The translations under genes and the position numbers were made by a program. Shown piece by piece: positions 1 through 8,357 of a stretch of DNA of 64,000 nt. The first letter of the stretch is position 1. Each line of letters starts with the position of its first letter. The notes beneath the pieces are model-generated. The model saw only the letters and a list, made by a program, of their open reading frames with translations. It made no database searches and had not been told where the DNA came from. Source of the DNA: Kutzneria sp. CA-103260 (GTDB taxonomy: Bacteria; Actinomycetota; Actinomycetes; Mycobacteriales; Pseudonocardiaceae); contig NZ_CP073318.1 of the NCBI RefSeq assembly GCF_018263855.1, positions 6,758,001-6,822,000 on the forward strand, written 5' to 3'.

Positions 1-168
1 GCCCAGGCCGTGCTCGCCGAACACGGGGTCGGCGCACATTCACTGGCGGCCTACGCACGCCGCCGATCGGCGGCGCCCGGGCTCGTCATCGGTTACGCCA
101 CTCCCCCTGGCCACACGTTTGCGGCCGCCGTCCAGGCATTGGCGACCGCACTGGCCAAACTGGTCTAG
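1..168 (+). CDS. MocR/PdxR-type regulator, C-terminal end (partial)
   Basis: Frame 1 is open from the window edge to a TAG at 166-168 and encodes the last 55 residues of a protein. The fragment matches the end of the aminotransferase-like domain of MocR-family (GntR-HTH plus fold-I PLP domain) regulators: a segment starting HSLAAYARR, then PGLVIGYATPP, then a terminal helix. The DNA-binding half lies outside the window, so the assignment rests on the C-terminus only. It converges on the FMN reductase gene, and the two reading frames overlap by 4 bp at their stops. Confidence 0.6.
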   Translation, partial: AQAVLAEHGVGAHSLAAYARRRSAAPGLVIGYATPPGHTFAAAVQALATALAKLV

Positions 169-719
169 GCGGTGCGCTGATACGGCAGCGCAGTGGTCAA
201 GGCGTGCCGGAACTCCTCCACGATGTCCGTGAACACGTGCTCGACACCCGGGTTGATGACCAACCCACCGTCGGCATCGATCTGGAGGTCCCGTTCCAGC
301 AGGAAGTAGCTCTGGATCACGTGCCTCGGCGCGAGCGACTGCACCACCGGGCGCAGCCCGTAGTCGAGGGCCAGCACGTGGGCGAGGCTGCCGCCAGTCG
401 CGAGCGGCAACACCGTCTTGCCCGACAGGCCGAACTGCGGCAGCAGGTCGAGGAACACTTTCAGCAGTCCGGAGTAGGCCGCCTTGTATGTGGGAGTGGC
501 GAGCACGACCCCGTCCGCATCGGCCAGCGTCGCCGCGGCCCGGGCGATGTCCGGATCGGACGTGTCGGCCGCCAGCAGCGGCCCCGGCGGCAGGTCACGC
601 AGCCGCAGGTGCTCGGTGACGAGCCCCGCCCCAGCTAGGCGGTCCGCGACGTAATCGGCCACGCGGGCCGTCTTGGAGCTGCGCGACGGACTTCCGGAGA
701 GGACAACAACAGCAGGCAT
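165..719 (-). CDS. NADPH-dependent FMN reductase (SsuE-like flavodoxin fold)
   Basis: 184-aa flavodoxin-fold reductase. The N-terminus MPAVVVLSGSPSRSSKT carries the GSPS phosphate-binding loop at residues 9-12, and a second FMN loop is seen in VVLATPTYKAAYSGLLK. Family members use NAD(P)H to reduce free FMN, often feeding a two-component monooxygenase. Starting at 719 rather than at the upstream in-frame ATG (806) is supported by an AGGAG about 7 nt before this ATG, while the longer N-terminus is low-complexity arginine-rich translation. No partner monooxygenase is adjacent, so the physiological role is open. The size fits SsuE/MsuE relatives. Confidence 0.82.
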   Translation of the reverse strand: MPAVVVLSGSPSRSSKTARVADYVADRLAGAGLVTEHLRLRDLPPGPLLAADTSDPDIARAAATLADADGVVLATPTYKAAYSGLLKVFLDLLPQFGLSGKTVLPLATGGSLAHVLALDYGLRPVVQSLAPRHVIQSYFLLERDLQIDADGGLVINPGVEHVFTDIVEEFRHALTTALPYQRTA

Positions 720-739
720 CACGGACTCCTGGGTTGCTG

Positions 740-1020
740 GTGGGCGGACATGACTACGTGGCGGACAACCCCTCGACCGTCGGTCGACCACTCGGTCGTC
801 GGCCAACTGCTTCGCTGACGTCGGGCTGCTGCTCTGCGGGCGAACTACCGGCCGGTCGGCAGCCGCTCCGTCGACGAGCTACCACTTCGCCGACGAACAA
901 GTGCTCGGCCGTCGAACTGCTCCTCGACCACCGACTCCCGGTCAGCCGACGAACGGCCCCCGACCGACGAACTTCCGGTTCGTCGACGAACTTCTGCTTT
1001 TCGACGAAAAGCACGGGTTC
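740..1020. repeat. degenerate GACGAAC/TTCG low-complexity repeat tract
   Basis: The gap between the FMN reductase and the MpaB-like gene is filled with imperfect short units built from CGACGAAC, CGGTCGAC and CTTCGCCGACG, ending in the perfect palindrome GCTTTTCGACGAAAAGC at 996-1012. Similar units recur near 9555-9770, 13740-14345 and 35395-35435. Several short frames are open here, but none has family resemblance. The rest of the gap, to 1223, shows no gene that I can support. Confidence 0.6.
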
Positions 1021-1223
1021 GTCGGGTGCGCAGGATCAAGAGGCCATCAGGTGGGGTGTCACCGTCCGGGGTCGCGGATCAGCGGGGACACAGTGCGCTG
1101 CACACGTGGCAGAGGTCCACATGCCGCCTGGTGCGGAGATCGTCTGACTGCGCCACGTCATCGACGGTAGGTCAGGCTGGCGACCACCGACAAGGTCGTC
1201 CCATGGGGTGAAAACCTGGCTGC

Positions 1224-2090
1224 TCAGTCGGCGGGCAGCGACTTCGCCGACGGTCGGACGGCTGCACCCAGGCGGCGCATGGCCCGCGGCACGTATCCGT
1301 GGGGTGACCGCCAGCGGATCGGAGCGGGCACGAGCAGAGCCGCGGATCGCAGGGTACGGAGCATCGCGGTGCTCGCGGCCGGCGAGTAGGCGGCATGTCC
1401 ATGCAACCCGATGGCCCATCGCGGCAGGAGGGAGTACGCGAGGTGGGCGACCGCCTGTTCGTAGACCGGCACGCCGAGGCCGAGCACGCCGGGCAGCGGC
1501 GGCTTGTGCAGGAACTGGTAGACGATCTCGGATTCGTCGCCGCGGCGGAGTTCGCCGCGAACGCCGCGGAAGTAGGCGGCCATCTGCTCGGTCGAGCCAG
1601 GCACCTCGTCCGGGTCGAGACCGACAAGTGCGGCGGAATGGCGTTGTTCGTCGAAATAGCGGTCGGCTTGCGACTTGGTGAGCCGGAAGCCGGCCCGGCG
1701 GACGACGGACAGGAACATCGACACTTCGGCGCAGTGCACCCAGAGCAGCAGGTCAGGGCGGTCGATGCGGAACGTCCGGCCGGTGGCCGGGTCCTTGCCG
1801 CGCAGGCTGCGGTGCACGGCGCGGACCTTGGCCGCGCCGGCACACACCTCTTCGAGCGGTGCGTATGTACTCATCGCGACGAACCGGGCGGTGCGCGTCA
1901 ACCGGCCGAGCGGGTCCTCGCGGAAGTTGGAGTTCTGCACCACGCCAGCCGCCGCGAGCGGGTGCAGCGACTGCAGGAACAGGCTGGTGATGCCGCCGAG
2001 CCACATGGCGGGGTCAGCGTGCAGGTGCCAGGTGACCGAGTTCGGGCCGACCAGGCCCGAGTCGGCCCCGTTCGACGGCGCAACGCTCAC
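1224..2090 (-). CDS. oxygenase MpaB family protein (DUF2236)
   Basis: About 288 aa. It resembles the MpaB/latex-clearing-protein related haem oxygenase superfamily (DUF2236). Family features seen are SVTWHLHADPAMWLGG near the N-terminus, an RTARFVAMSTYA segment, then KVRAVHRSLRG with the conserved His, followed by DRPDLLLWVHCAEVSM. Such proteins are presumed b-type haem oxygenases; few are characterised. The start is uncertain: tandem GTG codons at 2093 and 2090 give the expected N-terminus, and longer frames would run into the GH16 gene upstream. The C-terminus after about residue 265 is basic. It follows the GH16 gene on the same strand by about 115 bp. Confidence 0.72.
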   Translation of the reverse strand: MSVAPSNGADSGLVGPNSVTWHLHADPAMWLGGITSLFLQSLHPLAAAGVVQNSNFREDPLGRLTRTARFVAMSTYAPLEEVCAGAAKVRAVHRSLRGKDPATGRTFRIDRPDLLLWVHCAEVSMFLSVVRRAGFRLTKSQADRYFDEQRHSAALVGLDPDEVPGSTEQMAAYFRGVRGELRRGDESEIVYQFLHKPPLPGVLGLGVPVYEQAVAHLAYSLLPRWAIGLHGHAAYSPAASTAMLRTLRSAALLVPAPIRWRSPHGYVPRAMRRLGAAVRPSAKSLPAD

Positions 2091-2208
2091 CACTGCGAAG
2101 TTACGCCGTCGCGGGGCCGACCCGAACCGCCAGCTCAGTGGCCGACCGTGAACGCGTTCACGGTGGAGAGGTACCGAGCCGAGATCGCACAGGCCGGCGC
2201 CATCGCCA

Positions 2209-3138
2209 CTATCCCTTGGTGGACACCGAGACGTAGTCAACGAGCATCGGCTGGCCGGACACCGTCGCGTCGGTGGGACCACCGCCGAAGGCGCCCGGGA
2301 AGCCGCCGCCGATCGCCACGTTCAGGATGACGAAGAACCCGTGCTGGGTGGCGTTGTTCCAGGTGGTGGCGTCGACCTGAGAGGCGTTGACGGTGAAGAA
2401 GTTGTTGCCGTCGAGGTAGTAGCGCAACTGCTGGGGATTGGCGCCGTAGTCGAGTTCGACGGCGTAGGTGTGGAAGCCGGTCTGACAGCCACCACAGGGG
2501 TGTTCGCCGGAACCGAGGCCGGTGGTCTCGTTGCACGGCCCACCAGAACCGGTGCCGCAGTGCAGGGTGGCGAATTCCGAACTGCGGCCGTTGATGTCCT
2601 CCATGACGTCCAGCTCGCCGATGCTGGGCCAGTTCGTCGCGGCCGCCGGCCGGGCGGGCGCGCCGAGGGCCCAGAACGCCGGCCAGTAGCCGAGTCCGTT
2701 GCTGGTGTTGACGTCGGGCTGCTTGATGGACGCCTCGATGCGCATGACACCGCCGGCCGGCGGCTGGAAGTCGGTGCGCTGGGTCTCGATCCGACCGGAG
2801 GTCCAGTTGCCCGAACCGTCCTTTACAGGCTTGATCGCGAGGTGTCCACTGCCGTCGAGATAGACGTTGTCGGTGCTGTTGGTCATCGACTCGACCTCGC
2901 CAGTGCCCCAGTTCGACGCGCCACCGGAATAACCGTGGCCGAGGTCGTAGAGCCAGTTCGAGCCGTTGACCGGGGACCCGGCGGCCCCGTCGAAGTCATC
3001 GCTCCACACGGTGGTGAAGCCTGTGGGCGGCGCGGGCGCCGCCGAGGCGGACTGGGCGGAGGCGGTGACCGCGATGACGCCCGGTATCAGGACTGCGAGA
3101 GCGGATGCGGCGGCTAGCAATCGTCGACGTGCGCGCAT
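2209..3138 (-). CDS. secreted glycoside hydrolase family 16 (beta-glucanase)
   Basis: 309 aa with a Sec signal peptide: basic MRARRRLL, a hydrophobic core, then a cluster of Ala-Ser-Ala cleavage candidates at residues 28-35. The remainder is a single GH16 jelly-roll domain with the signature ELDVME at residues 175-180, in which Glu175 is the nucleophile and Glu180 the acid/base. It probably hydrolyses beta-1,3 or mixed-linkage beta-glucan outside the cell. No carbohydrate-binding module is attached. The ATG at 3138 is set by an excellent AAGGAGG about 10 nt upstream. A CebR-like operator lies 78 bp upstream, suggesting induction by gluco-oligosaccharides. Confidence 0.9.
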   Translation of the reverse strand: MRARRRLLAAASALAVLIPGVIAVTASAQSASAAPAPPTGFTTVWSDDFDGAAGSPVNGSNWLYDLGHGYSGGASNWGTGEVESMTNSTDNVYLDGSGHLAIKPVKDGSGNWTSGRIETQRTDFQPPAGGVMRIEASIKQPDVNTSNGLGYWPAFWALGAPARPAAATNWPSIGELDVMEDINGRSSEFATLHCGTGSGGPCNETTGLGSGEHPCGGCQTGFHTYAVELDYGANPQQLRYYLDGNNFFTVNASQVDATTWNNATQHGFFVILNVAIGGGFPGAFGGGPTDATVSGQPMLVDYVSVSTKG

Positions 3139-3215
3139 GACTCTGGTGACCTCCTTGTCACAGCAGGGTTCACCGGCCGGCCGAGGCAGGGGGCCGACAT
3201 CCGGTGACCCTTACA

Positions 3216-3229
3216 TGAGAGCGCTCCCA
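3216..3229. promoter_or_regulatory. CebR/LacI-type operator upstream of GH16 gene
   Basis: The minus strand reads TGGGAGCGCTCTCA, one mismatch from the 14-bp palindrome TGGGAGCGCTCCCA known as the CebR box in Streptomyces. Its position 78-91 bp upstream of the glucanase start suits a repressor site. The regulator binding it is not adjacent; the LacI-family gene at 34363 is only a distant candidate. Confidence 0.72.
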
Positions 3230-3311
3230 CTGGCGCAAGTCAAGGATGCGAACAAAAATCGAACAACATCCACGACGTGAACGAAGGTCGGATCAGCCCG
3301 GAAAGCCCAGC

Positions 3312-4013
3312 TCAGCCCAGGAAACCTCGAAGTAGCGAGGCAGTTCCGGCCAAATGCTCGGCCATGGCCTGTCGGGCGGCCGGCGCGTCGCCGGCGAGTA
3401 TGGCGTCCACAAGCGCCGCATGCTGCCGGTTGGAGTGCTCGATGTTCTTCGGCAGCAAAGGAATTCCGTCGAGCAGCTCGTTGAGACGCATCCGCGCGTC
3501 GGCGACCGCGGCGGTGAGCGACGGCGACCCGCTGATCTCGGCGATCGCCAGGTGCATCCGAGAATCCTTGCGGCGGTACTCCCTCAGCCCGGCGCCCTCG
3601 CATTCGGACAGCCGGGCCCGCAGATGCGCACACTCGTGGTCACTCAACTCACGGGTGGCCGCGAACTCCGCCGCGCCCGTCTCCAACACGGATCGCAGGG
3701 TCAGGGCGTCCTCAAGATTGTCCACATGGGACACAGAAGTCGGCGCGGCACTCGACGACGCCGCGGACACGAAAGTCCCGCCGTACCGGCCACGGCGGGA
3801 CTCGACAAACCCGGACTCCTGCAAGGCGTGCAGCGCCTCGCGCAGCGTCACCCGGCTCACGTTGAGCCGGGCGGCCAGGTCACGCTCGGCGGGCAGCCGC
3901 TCGCCCGGTGGCACGACGCCCAGCTTGATCGCCTGAAGCAGCCGTTCCACCGTCTCCTCGAACGCGTTGCCCGTCCGGACCGGACGGAACAACGCGTCGC
4001 CGGCGGCATCCAC
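3312..4013 (-). CDS. GntR/FadR-family regulator with FCD domain
   Basis: 233 aa. The N-terminal winged HTH (residues 15-80, with PPGERLPAERDLAARLNVSR then VTLREALHALQE) is followed by an all-helical FCD ligand domain (about 100-225) with the conserved Arg/His positions. The GTG start follows the TAG stop of the SDR directly, with no intervening base, so it is the last gene of the gamma-glutamyl-amine operon and most likely its regulator. In Streptomyces, GntR-type regulators control glnA3/glnA4-type genes; function here is inferred from position. The effector could be an amine or its gamma-glutamyl derivative. Confidence 0.85.
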   Translation of the reverse strand: MDAAGDALFRPVRTGNAFEETVERLLQAIKLGVVPPGERLPAERDLAARLNVSRVTLREALHALQESGFVESRRGRYGGTFVSAASSSAAPTSVSHVDNLEDALTLRSVLETGAAEFAATRELSDHECAHLRARLSECEGAGLREYRRKDSRMHLAIAEISGSPSLTAAVADARMRLNELLDGIPLLPKNIEHSNRQHAALVDAILAGDAPAARQAMAEHLAGTASLLRGFLG

Positions 4014-4781
4014 CTATTCGGGTGTCACATAGGCGCCGGAGATGCCACCGTCCACCAGGAACTGGGATCCCGTCATGAACGACGAGTCGTCACTGGCCAG
4101 GAAGGCAACCGCGGCGGCGATTTCCTCCGGCTCGGCGAACCGGCCCATCGGCACGTGCACCAGCCGACGGGCGGCGCGCTCCGGGTCCTTGGCGAACAAC
4201 TCCTTGAGCAGCGGCGTGTTCACCGGTCCCGGGCACAGCGCGTTCACCCGGACGCCCTGCCGTGCGAACTGGACGCCCAGCTCACGCGTCATCGCCAGCA
4301 CGCCGCCCTTCGAGGCGGTGTAGGAGATCTGCGAAGTGGCGGCACCCATCACGGCGACGAACGAGGCCGTGTTGATGATGGATCCCTTGCCCTGGGCCAG
4401 CATGTGCGGCAGCGCGTACTTGCAGCACAGGTACACCGAGGTCAGGTTGACGTGCTGGACCCGTTGCCACGCCTCGAACTCCGTGGTGAGGATGGAGTCG
4501 TCATCGGGCGGCGAGATGCCGGCGTTGTTGAACGCGATGTCGAGCGAGCCGTAGGTGTCGACGGCCTGTTGGAACATCGCCTCGACCTGACCGGCGTCGG
4601 TGACGTCGACCTTGACGAACAGGCCACCGACCTCCTCGGCGGCCTGGGCGCCGGAGTTCTCGTCCACGTCACCGATCACGATCTTGGCGCCCTCGGACGC
4701 CAGCCGGCGCGCCGAGGCGAGACCGATCCCGCTGCCACCACCGGTGATCACCGCCACCCGGCCGGCCAACCGTTCTGCCAC
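4014..4781 (-). CDS. short-chain dehydrogenase/reductase (Rv2857c-like)
   Basis: 255-aa classical SDR with TGGGSGIG cofactor loop at residues 13-20, NNAG in the middle, and a YTASK catalytic Tyr-Lys pair. It is often labelled 3-oxoacyl-ACP reductase, but the context argues for an alcohol/aldehyde step in amine catabolism. The GTG start has GGAGTGAGAA just upstream and lies 3 bp after the aldehyde dehydrogenase stop. The gene order here (GS-like, amidotransferase-like, aldehyde dehydrogenase, SDR) matches what I recall of the Mycobacterium tuberculosis glnA4-aldC block (Rv2860c to Rv2857c). Confidence 0.85.
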   Translation of the reverse strand: MAERLAGRVAVITGGGSGIGLASARRLASEGAKIVIGDVDENSGAQAAEEVGGLFVKVDVTDAGQVEAMFQQAVDTYGSLDIAFNNAGISPPDDDSILTTEFEAWQRVQHVNLTSVYLCCKYALPHMLAQGKGSIINTASFVAVMGAATSQISYTASKGGVLAMTRELGVQFARQGVRVNALCPGPVNTPLLKELFAKDPERAARRLVHVPMGRFAEPEEIAAAVAFLASDDSSFMTGSQFLVDGGISGAYVTPE

Positions 4782-4784
4782 TTC

Positions 4785-6149
4785 TCACTCCTCAGTCGCG
4801 ATGAACACGTTCTTGGTCTCGGTGAATGCGGCGACCGCGTCCGGGCCGAGCTCCCGGCCGAGGCCGGACTGCTTGTACCCGCCGAACGGCGTCCAGTAGC
4901 GGACCGACGAGTGCGAGTTGACCGACAGGTTGCCAGCCTCGACGCCGCGGGCGACCCGCAGCGCACGGCCGACGTCCCTGGTCCAGATGGAGCCGGACAG
5001 GCCGTACTCGGTGTCGTTGGCGATCCGCAACGCGTCGGCCTCGTCGTCGAACGGCAGCACCACGACAACCGGGCCGAAGATCTCCTCGACGACCGATCGG
5101 TCCTTTTCGGATAGTGGGATGAGGACCGTTGGCGGGAACCAGAATCCGGCTCCGTCGGGAGCGCTGCCACGGAATGCGACCGGGGCGCCCTCAGGCACGT
5201 ACGAGGCCACTTTGTCCCGGTGCGCGGACGAGATGAGCGGGCCCATCTCGGAGTCGGCGCTACTCGGGTCGCCGACCTTGACGCCTTGCACCGCCGGTTC
5301 CAACAGTTCCATGAACCGGTCGTAGACGCTGCGCTGCACCAGGATTCGCGAGCGGGCGCAGCAGTCCTGACCCGCGTTGTCGAAGACGCCGTAGGGCGCG
5401 GTCGCCGCGGCACGCTCGATGTCGGCGTCGGCGAACACGATGTTCGCGCTCTTGCCGCCGAGCTCCAGCGTCACCCGCTTCACCTGTTCCGCACAGCCGG
5501 CCATGATCTGCTTGCCGACCACGGTCGATCCGGTGAACACGACCTTGCGCACCGCCGGATGCGTCACGAACCGCTGCCCGACAACGGATCCCTTGCCCGG
5601 CAGGACCTGGAAGACGTCGTCCGGGATGCCCGCGTCCCGCGCGAGTTCGGCGAGCCGGAGCGCGGTGAGCGGCGTCAGTTCAGCCGGCTTGACGACTACG
5701 GTGTTGCCGGCGGCGAGCGCCGGCGCGAACCCCCACGCCGCGATCGGCATCGGGAAGTTCCACGGCACGATCACGCCGATCACGCCGAGCGGTTCGGCGA
5801 AGGTGACGTCGACGCCGCCGGCCACCGGGATCTGCCGGCCGAACAGGCGTTCGGGCGCGCCGGCGTAGTACTCGACGACATCGCGCGCGTTGCCGGCCTC
5901 CCAACGCGCGTTGCCAATGGTGTGGCCGGAGTTGGCGACCTCGATCTGGGCCAGATTCTCGAGGTCGGCGTCGATGGCCGCGGCGAAGCGTCGCAGCAAC
6001 CGGGCGCGGTCGCCTGGTGCGACGGCCTTCCATGCCGGCAGCGCCGCCTGGGCCCGGGCGATCGCCGCGTCAGTCTGCTCCAGCGTGGCCAGTTCGACGG
6101 CGCCGACCAGTTCCTCGGTCGCCGGATTGATCACATCGAAGGTGGTCAC
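4785..6149 (-). CDS. NAD(P)-dependent aldehyde dehydrogenase (AldC/PuuC-like)
   Basis: 454 aa, full length for the family. PWNFP (Asn131), the general-base Glu229 in LELGGKS and the catalytic Cys263 in GQDCCARSR are all present. Predicted role: oxidation of the gamma-glutamyl aminoaldehyde made from a gamma-glutamylated amine, analogous to PuuC. The GTG at 6149 is chosen because it forms a GTGA overlap with the upstream hydrolase stop and starts the normal VTTFDVINPATEE N-terminus; the longer frame to 6338 is only antisense-like arginine-rich sequence inside the hydrolase gene. Confidence 0.9.
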   Translation of the reverse strand: MTTFDVINPATEELVGAVELATLEQTDAAIARAQAALPAWKAVAPGDRARLLRRFAAAIDADLENLAQIEVANSGHTIGNARWEAGNARDVVEYYAGAPERLFGRQIPVAGGVDVTFAEPLGVIGVIVPWNFPMPIAAWGFAPALAAGNTVVVKPAELTPLTALRLAELARDAGIPDDVFQVLPGKGSVVGQRFVTHPAVRKVVFTGSTVVGKQIMAGCAEQVKRVTLELGGKSANIVFADADIERAAATAPYGVFDNAGQDCCARSRILVQRSVYDRFMELLEPAVQGVKVGDPSSADSEMGPLISSAHRDKVASYVPEGAPVAFRGSAPDGAGFWFPPTVLIPLSEKDRSVVEEIFGPVVVVLPFDDEADALRIANDTEYGLSGSIWTRDVGRALRVARGVEAGNLSVNSHSSVRYWTPFGGYKQSGLGRELGPDAVAAFTETKNVFIATEE

Positions 6150-6856
6150 TTCCCGTTCCCCGCTCTCGCCACCAAAGCCTTGAACAGTCGCACTTCCGCG
6201 TCCTGTTCGGGATGCCACTGCACGCCGAGCACGAAGTCGGCGCCCGCCAGCTCGACCGCCTCCACGACGCCGTCCACCGACCTCGCCGTGACCGCCAACC
6301 CGTCGCCGAGCCGATCGACGGCCTGATGGTGCGAACACGACACGGTCGCCGCGCCGCCGAGGATCTCGTTGATCGCGCTGCCCTCAGCCATTTCCACATC
6401 AGTGGGGCCGAACTGACCTACCACCGGCCGATGCGCCGACGAACCCGTGACGTCCGGGACATGCTGGGTGAGGGTGCCGCCGAGCGCGACGTTGAGCACC
6501 TGCATGCCGCGGCAGACACCGATCAGCGGCAGGTGTGCGGCCAGCGCGTTCTCGACCAGCGCGAATTCCGTCCCGTCCCGATCCGTTCGCAGGCCAAGGG
6601 TTTCCGGATGCGCCTGTGCGCCGTAGCGGGCGGGATCCACATCCGCGCCGCCGGCGATCACCAAGCCGTCCAGAAAGGACACATCGCAGAATCCGAGCGG
6701 CGGCAACAGGACTGGATTGCCACCGGCAGCGGCCACCGTGTCGATGTAGGTGCGTGGCAGCACTGCCGCGTCCAGATCCCAGGCGCCGTAACGAGTTCGT
6801 TCGATGTAAGTGGTGATGCCGATGACCGGTCGGCGGTCAGAGCCGTTCGAAGCCAC
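6146..6856 (-). CDS. gamma-glutamyl amide hydrolase, peptidase C26 (PuuD-like)
   Basis: 236-aa class I glutamine-amidotransferase-fold hydrolase. The nucleophile Cys115 lies in GVCRGMQ, and the His215-Glu217 pair in GVQWHPEQD completes the triad. It should release glutamate from a gamma-glutamyl acid, the last step after the aldehyde dehydrogenase. The GTG at 6856 has GGGAG 9 nt upstream and overlaps the end of the GS-like gene by 20 bp; another GTG at 6862 is possible. Operon partner of the GS-like ligase upstream and the aldehyde dehydrogenase downstream. Confidence 0.88.
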   Translation of the reverse strand: MASNGSDRRPVIGITTYIERTRYGAWDLDAAVLPRTYIDTVAAAGGNPVLLPPLGFCDVSFLDGLVIAGGADVDPARYGAQAHPETLGLRTDRDGTEFALVENALAAHLPLIGVCRGMQVLNVALGGTLTQHVPDVTGSSAHRPVVGQFGPTDVEMAEGSAINEILGGAATVSCSHHQAVDRLGDGLAVTARSVDGVVEAVELAGADFVLGVQWHPEQDAEVRLFKALVARAGNGK

Positions 6857-8183
6857 GGACACGCTCCCAATCGGTGACGGCGGAGTCGAACGCGGCCAGT
6901 TCGACCCGGGCCGCGTTGCAGTAGTGGTCGACGACGTCCTCACCGAACGCGTCGCGGGCGATCGCGCTGGCCGCGAACAGATCCTTGGCCTCACGCAAGG
7001 ACGACGGCACCGACGGCTTGTCGGACGCGTAGGCGTTGCCGGACAGTTCCGGCTCCAGAGTCAGCTTGTTGTCGATGCCGTGCAGACCGGCCGCGATCAA
7101 CGAGGCGACCGCCAGGTAGGGGTTCACGTCGCCGCCCGGCACGCGGTTCTCGATACGCAGGCCCGCGCCGTGACCGACCAGACGCAGCGCGCAAGTCCGA
7201 TTGTCGCTGCCCCAAGCGACCGCCGTCGGCGCGAAACTGCCGGGCTGGAAACGCTTGTAGGAGTTGATGTTCGGCGCGAACAGGAGCGTCAGCTCACGCA
7301 GACCGGCCAGCTGGCCGGCGATGAACTGCTGTGCGGTATCGGACATGCCGTGCGGACCGTCGCCGACAAAGGTGAGATCGCCGTCCGTGCCGCGCAGGCT
7401 GATGTGGATGTGGCAGGAGTTGCCCTCGCGCTCGTTGTACTTGGCCATGAAGGTGAGGCTGCGGCCCTCCTGTGCGGCGATCTCCTTCGCACCGGTCTTG
7501 TAGATGGCGTGGTTGTCGCAGGTCGGCAGCGCCTGGTCGTACCGGAAGACGATCTCGTGCTGGCCGAAGTTGCACTCGCCCTTGGCCGACTCGACCATCA
7601 GACCCGCACCGCTCATCTCGTTGCGGATACGCCGAAGCAGCGGCTCGATCCGGGAGGTGCCGAGCAGCGAGTAGTCCACATTGTACTGATTGGCCGGCCG
7701 GAGATCACGGTAACCGAGGTCGTGTGCCTGCTCGTAGCTGTCGTCGAAAACGATGAACTCCAGCTCGGTGCCGACGAACGCGGCAAGCCCGCGGTCGGCG
7801 AGCCGGTCCAGCTGGCGGCGCAGGATCTGACGCGGCGACACGGTGACTGGACTCCGGTCCTCCCACTCGACGTCGCACATGACCATCGCGGTGCCTGGCA
7901 GCCACGGCGTGAGCCTTAACGTGCTCAGGTCCGGGCGCATCACGAAGTCGCCGTAGCCGCGCTCCCACGAGGACATCCGGTAGCCGCTGACGGTGTTCAT
8001 CTCGACGTCGACCGCGAGCAGGTAGTTGCAGCCCTCGGTGGCGTGGTCCAGCACCACGTCCAGGAAGTAGTCGGCCGAGCAGCGTTTGCCCTGGAGGCGG
8101 CCCTGCATGTCCACGATGGCCACCAGGACGGTGTCGACCTCCCCGGTCGCTACCAGTTCGCGCAGTGCGTCGACGGTGATCAC
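6837..8183 (-). CDS. glnA4: glutamine synthetase-like gamma-glutamyl-amine ligase (GlnA4 type)
   Basis: 448 aa with the GS beta-grasp and catalytic domains: GTELEFIVFD with metal-binding Glu, NEREGNSCHIHISL, then the nucleotide/arginine region NRTCALR and the RIENRVPGGDVNPYLA block. It belongs to the GlnA3/GlnA4/PuuA branch that ligates glutamate to an amine rather than ammonia; in Streptomyces coelicolor GlnA4 acts on ethanolamine and GlnA3 on polyamines. The substrate here cannot be read from sequence. The GTG at 8183 (preceded by GAGGAAGG) is preferred over the ATG at 8231, which lacks an RBS. The upstream part of the open frame to 9818 is antisense to aroG and not coding. First gene of the operon. 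Confidence 0.85.
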   Translation of the reverse strand: MITVDALRELVATGEVDTVLVAIVDMQGRLQGKRCSADYFLDVVLDHATEGCNYLLAVDVEMNTVSGYRMSSWERGYGDFVMRPDLSTLRLTPWLPGTAMVMCDVEWEDRSPVTVSPRQILRRQLDRLADRGLAAFVGTELEFIVFDDSYEQAHDLGYRDLRPANQYNVDYSLLGTSRIEPLLRRIRNEMSGAGLMVESAKGECNFGQHEIVFRYDQALPTCDNHAIYKTGAKEIAAQEGRSLTFMAKYNEREGNSCHIHISLRGTDGDLTFVGDGPHGMSDTAQQFIAGQLAGLRELTLLFAPNINSYKRFQPGSFAPTAVAWGSDNRTCALRLVGHGAGLRIENRVPGGDVNPYLAVASLIAAGLHGIDNKLTLEPELSGNAYASDKPSVPSSLREAKDLFAASAIARDAFGEDVVDHYCNAARVELAAFDSAVTDWERVRGFERL

Positions 8184-8230
8184 GGGGACCGCCCTTCCTC
8201 GCCCGGCTTCAATGGACTGATCCTGACCCA

Positions 8231-8261
8231 TTGCACGCTCGCGGTCAACATGCGCTAGTGT
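8231..8261 (+). promoter_or_regulatory. candidate promoter for aroG leader transcript
   Basis: TTGCAC at 8231-8236 and TAGTGT at 8256-8261 could serve as -35 and -10 elements (19-bp spacer). The -10 lies 6 nt before the leader GTG at 8268, the usual geometry for leaderless transcripts in actinobacteria. This segment also separates the divergent glnA4-like operon, whose promoter must lie in the same 84 bp. Confidence 0.45.
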
Positions 8262-8267
8262 TGTCTC

Positions 8268-8333
8268 GTGCGTTGCTATCCGTGGTTTAGCGAGCCGGCC
8301 CTGGGTGGGCCCGGCAGCGACCACGTGCGCTGA
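8268..8333 (+). CDS. aromatic leader peptide ORF upstream of DAHP synthase
   Basis: A 21-codon ORF, GTG to TGA, begins MRCYPWFSEP: Tyr, Trp and Phe codons lie within four codons (8277-8288). It has no Shine-Dalgarno but a plausible -10 six bases upstream, so it may be translated from a leaderless mRNA. It ends 24 bp before a strong intrinsic terminator and 114 bp before aroG, the enzyme that commits carbon to Tyr, Trp and Phe. This is the layout of ribosome-mediated attenuation. Too short for standard gene callers; the assignment rests on codon content and position. Confidence 0.65.
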   Translation: MRCYPWFSEPALGGPGSDHVR

Positions 8334-8357
8334 CCACGAAGCACCCAGAGCCGGCAA

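Noticed and set aside
1021-1223. gene in the gap before the MpaB-like gene
   Set aside because: Open frames exist on both strands, but none has an RBS, family resemblance or plausible codon bias.
3354-5114. 586-codon plus-strand open frame
   Set aside because: Opposite the FadR-type regulator, SDR and aldehyde dehydrogenase, all with intact motifs; the frame is low-information His/Arg/Gly-rich.
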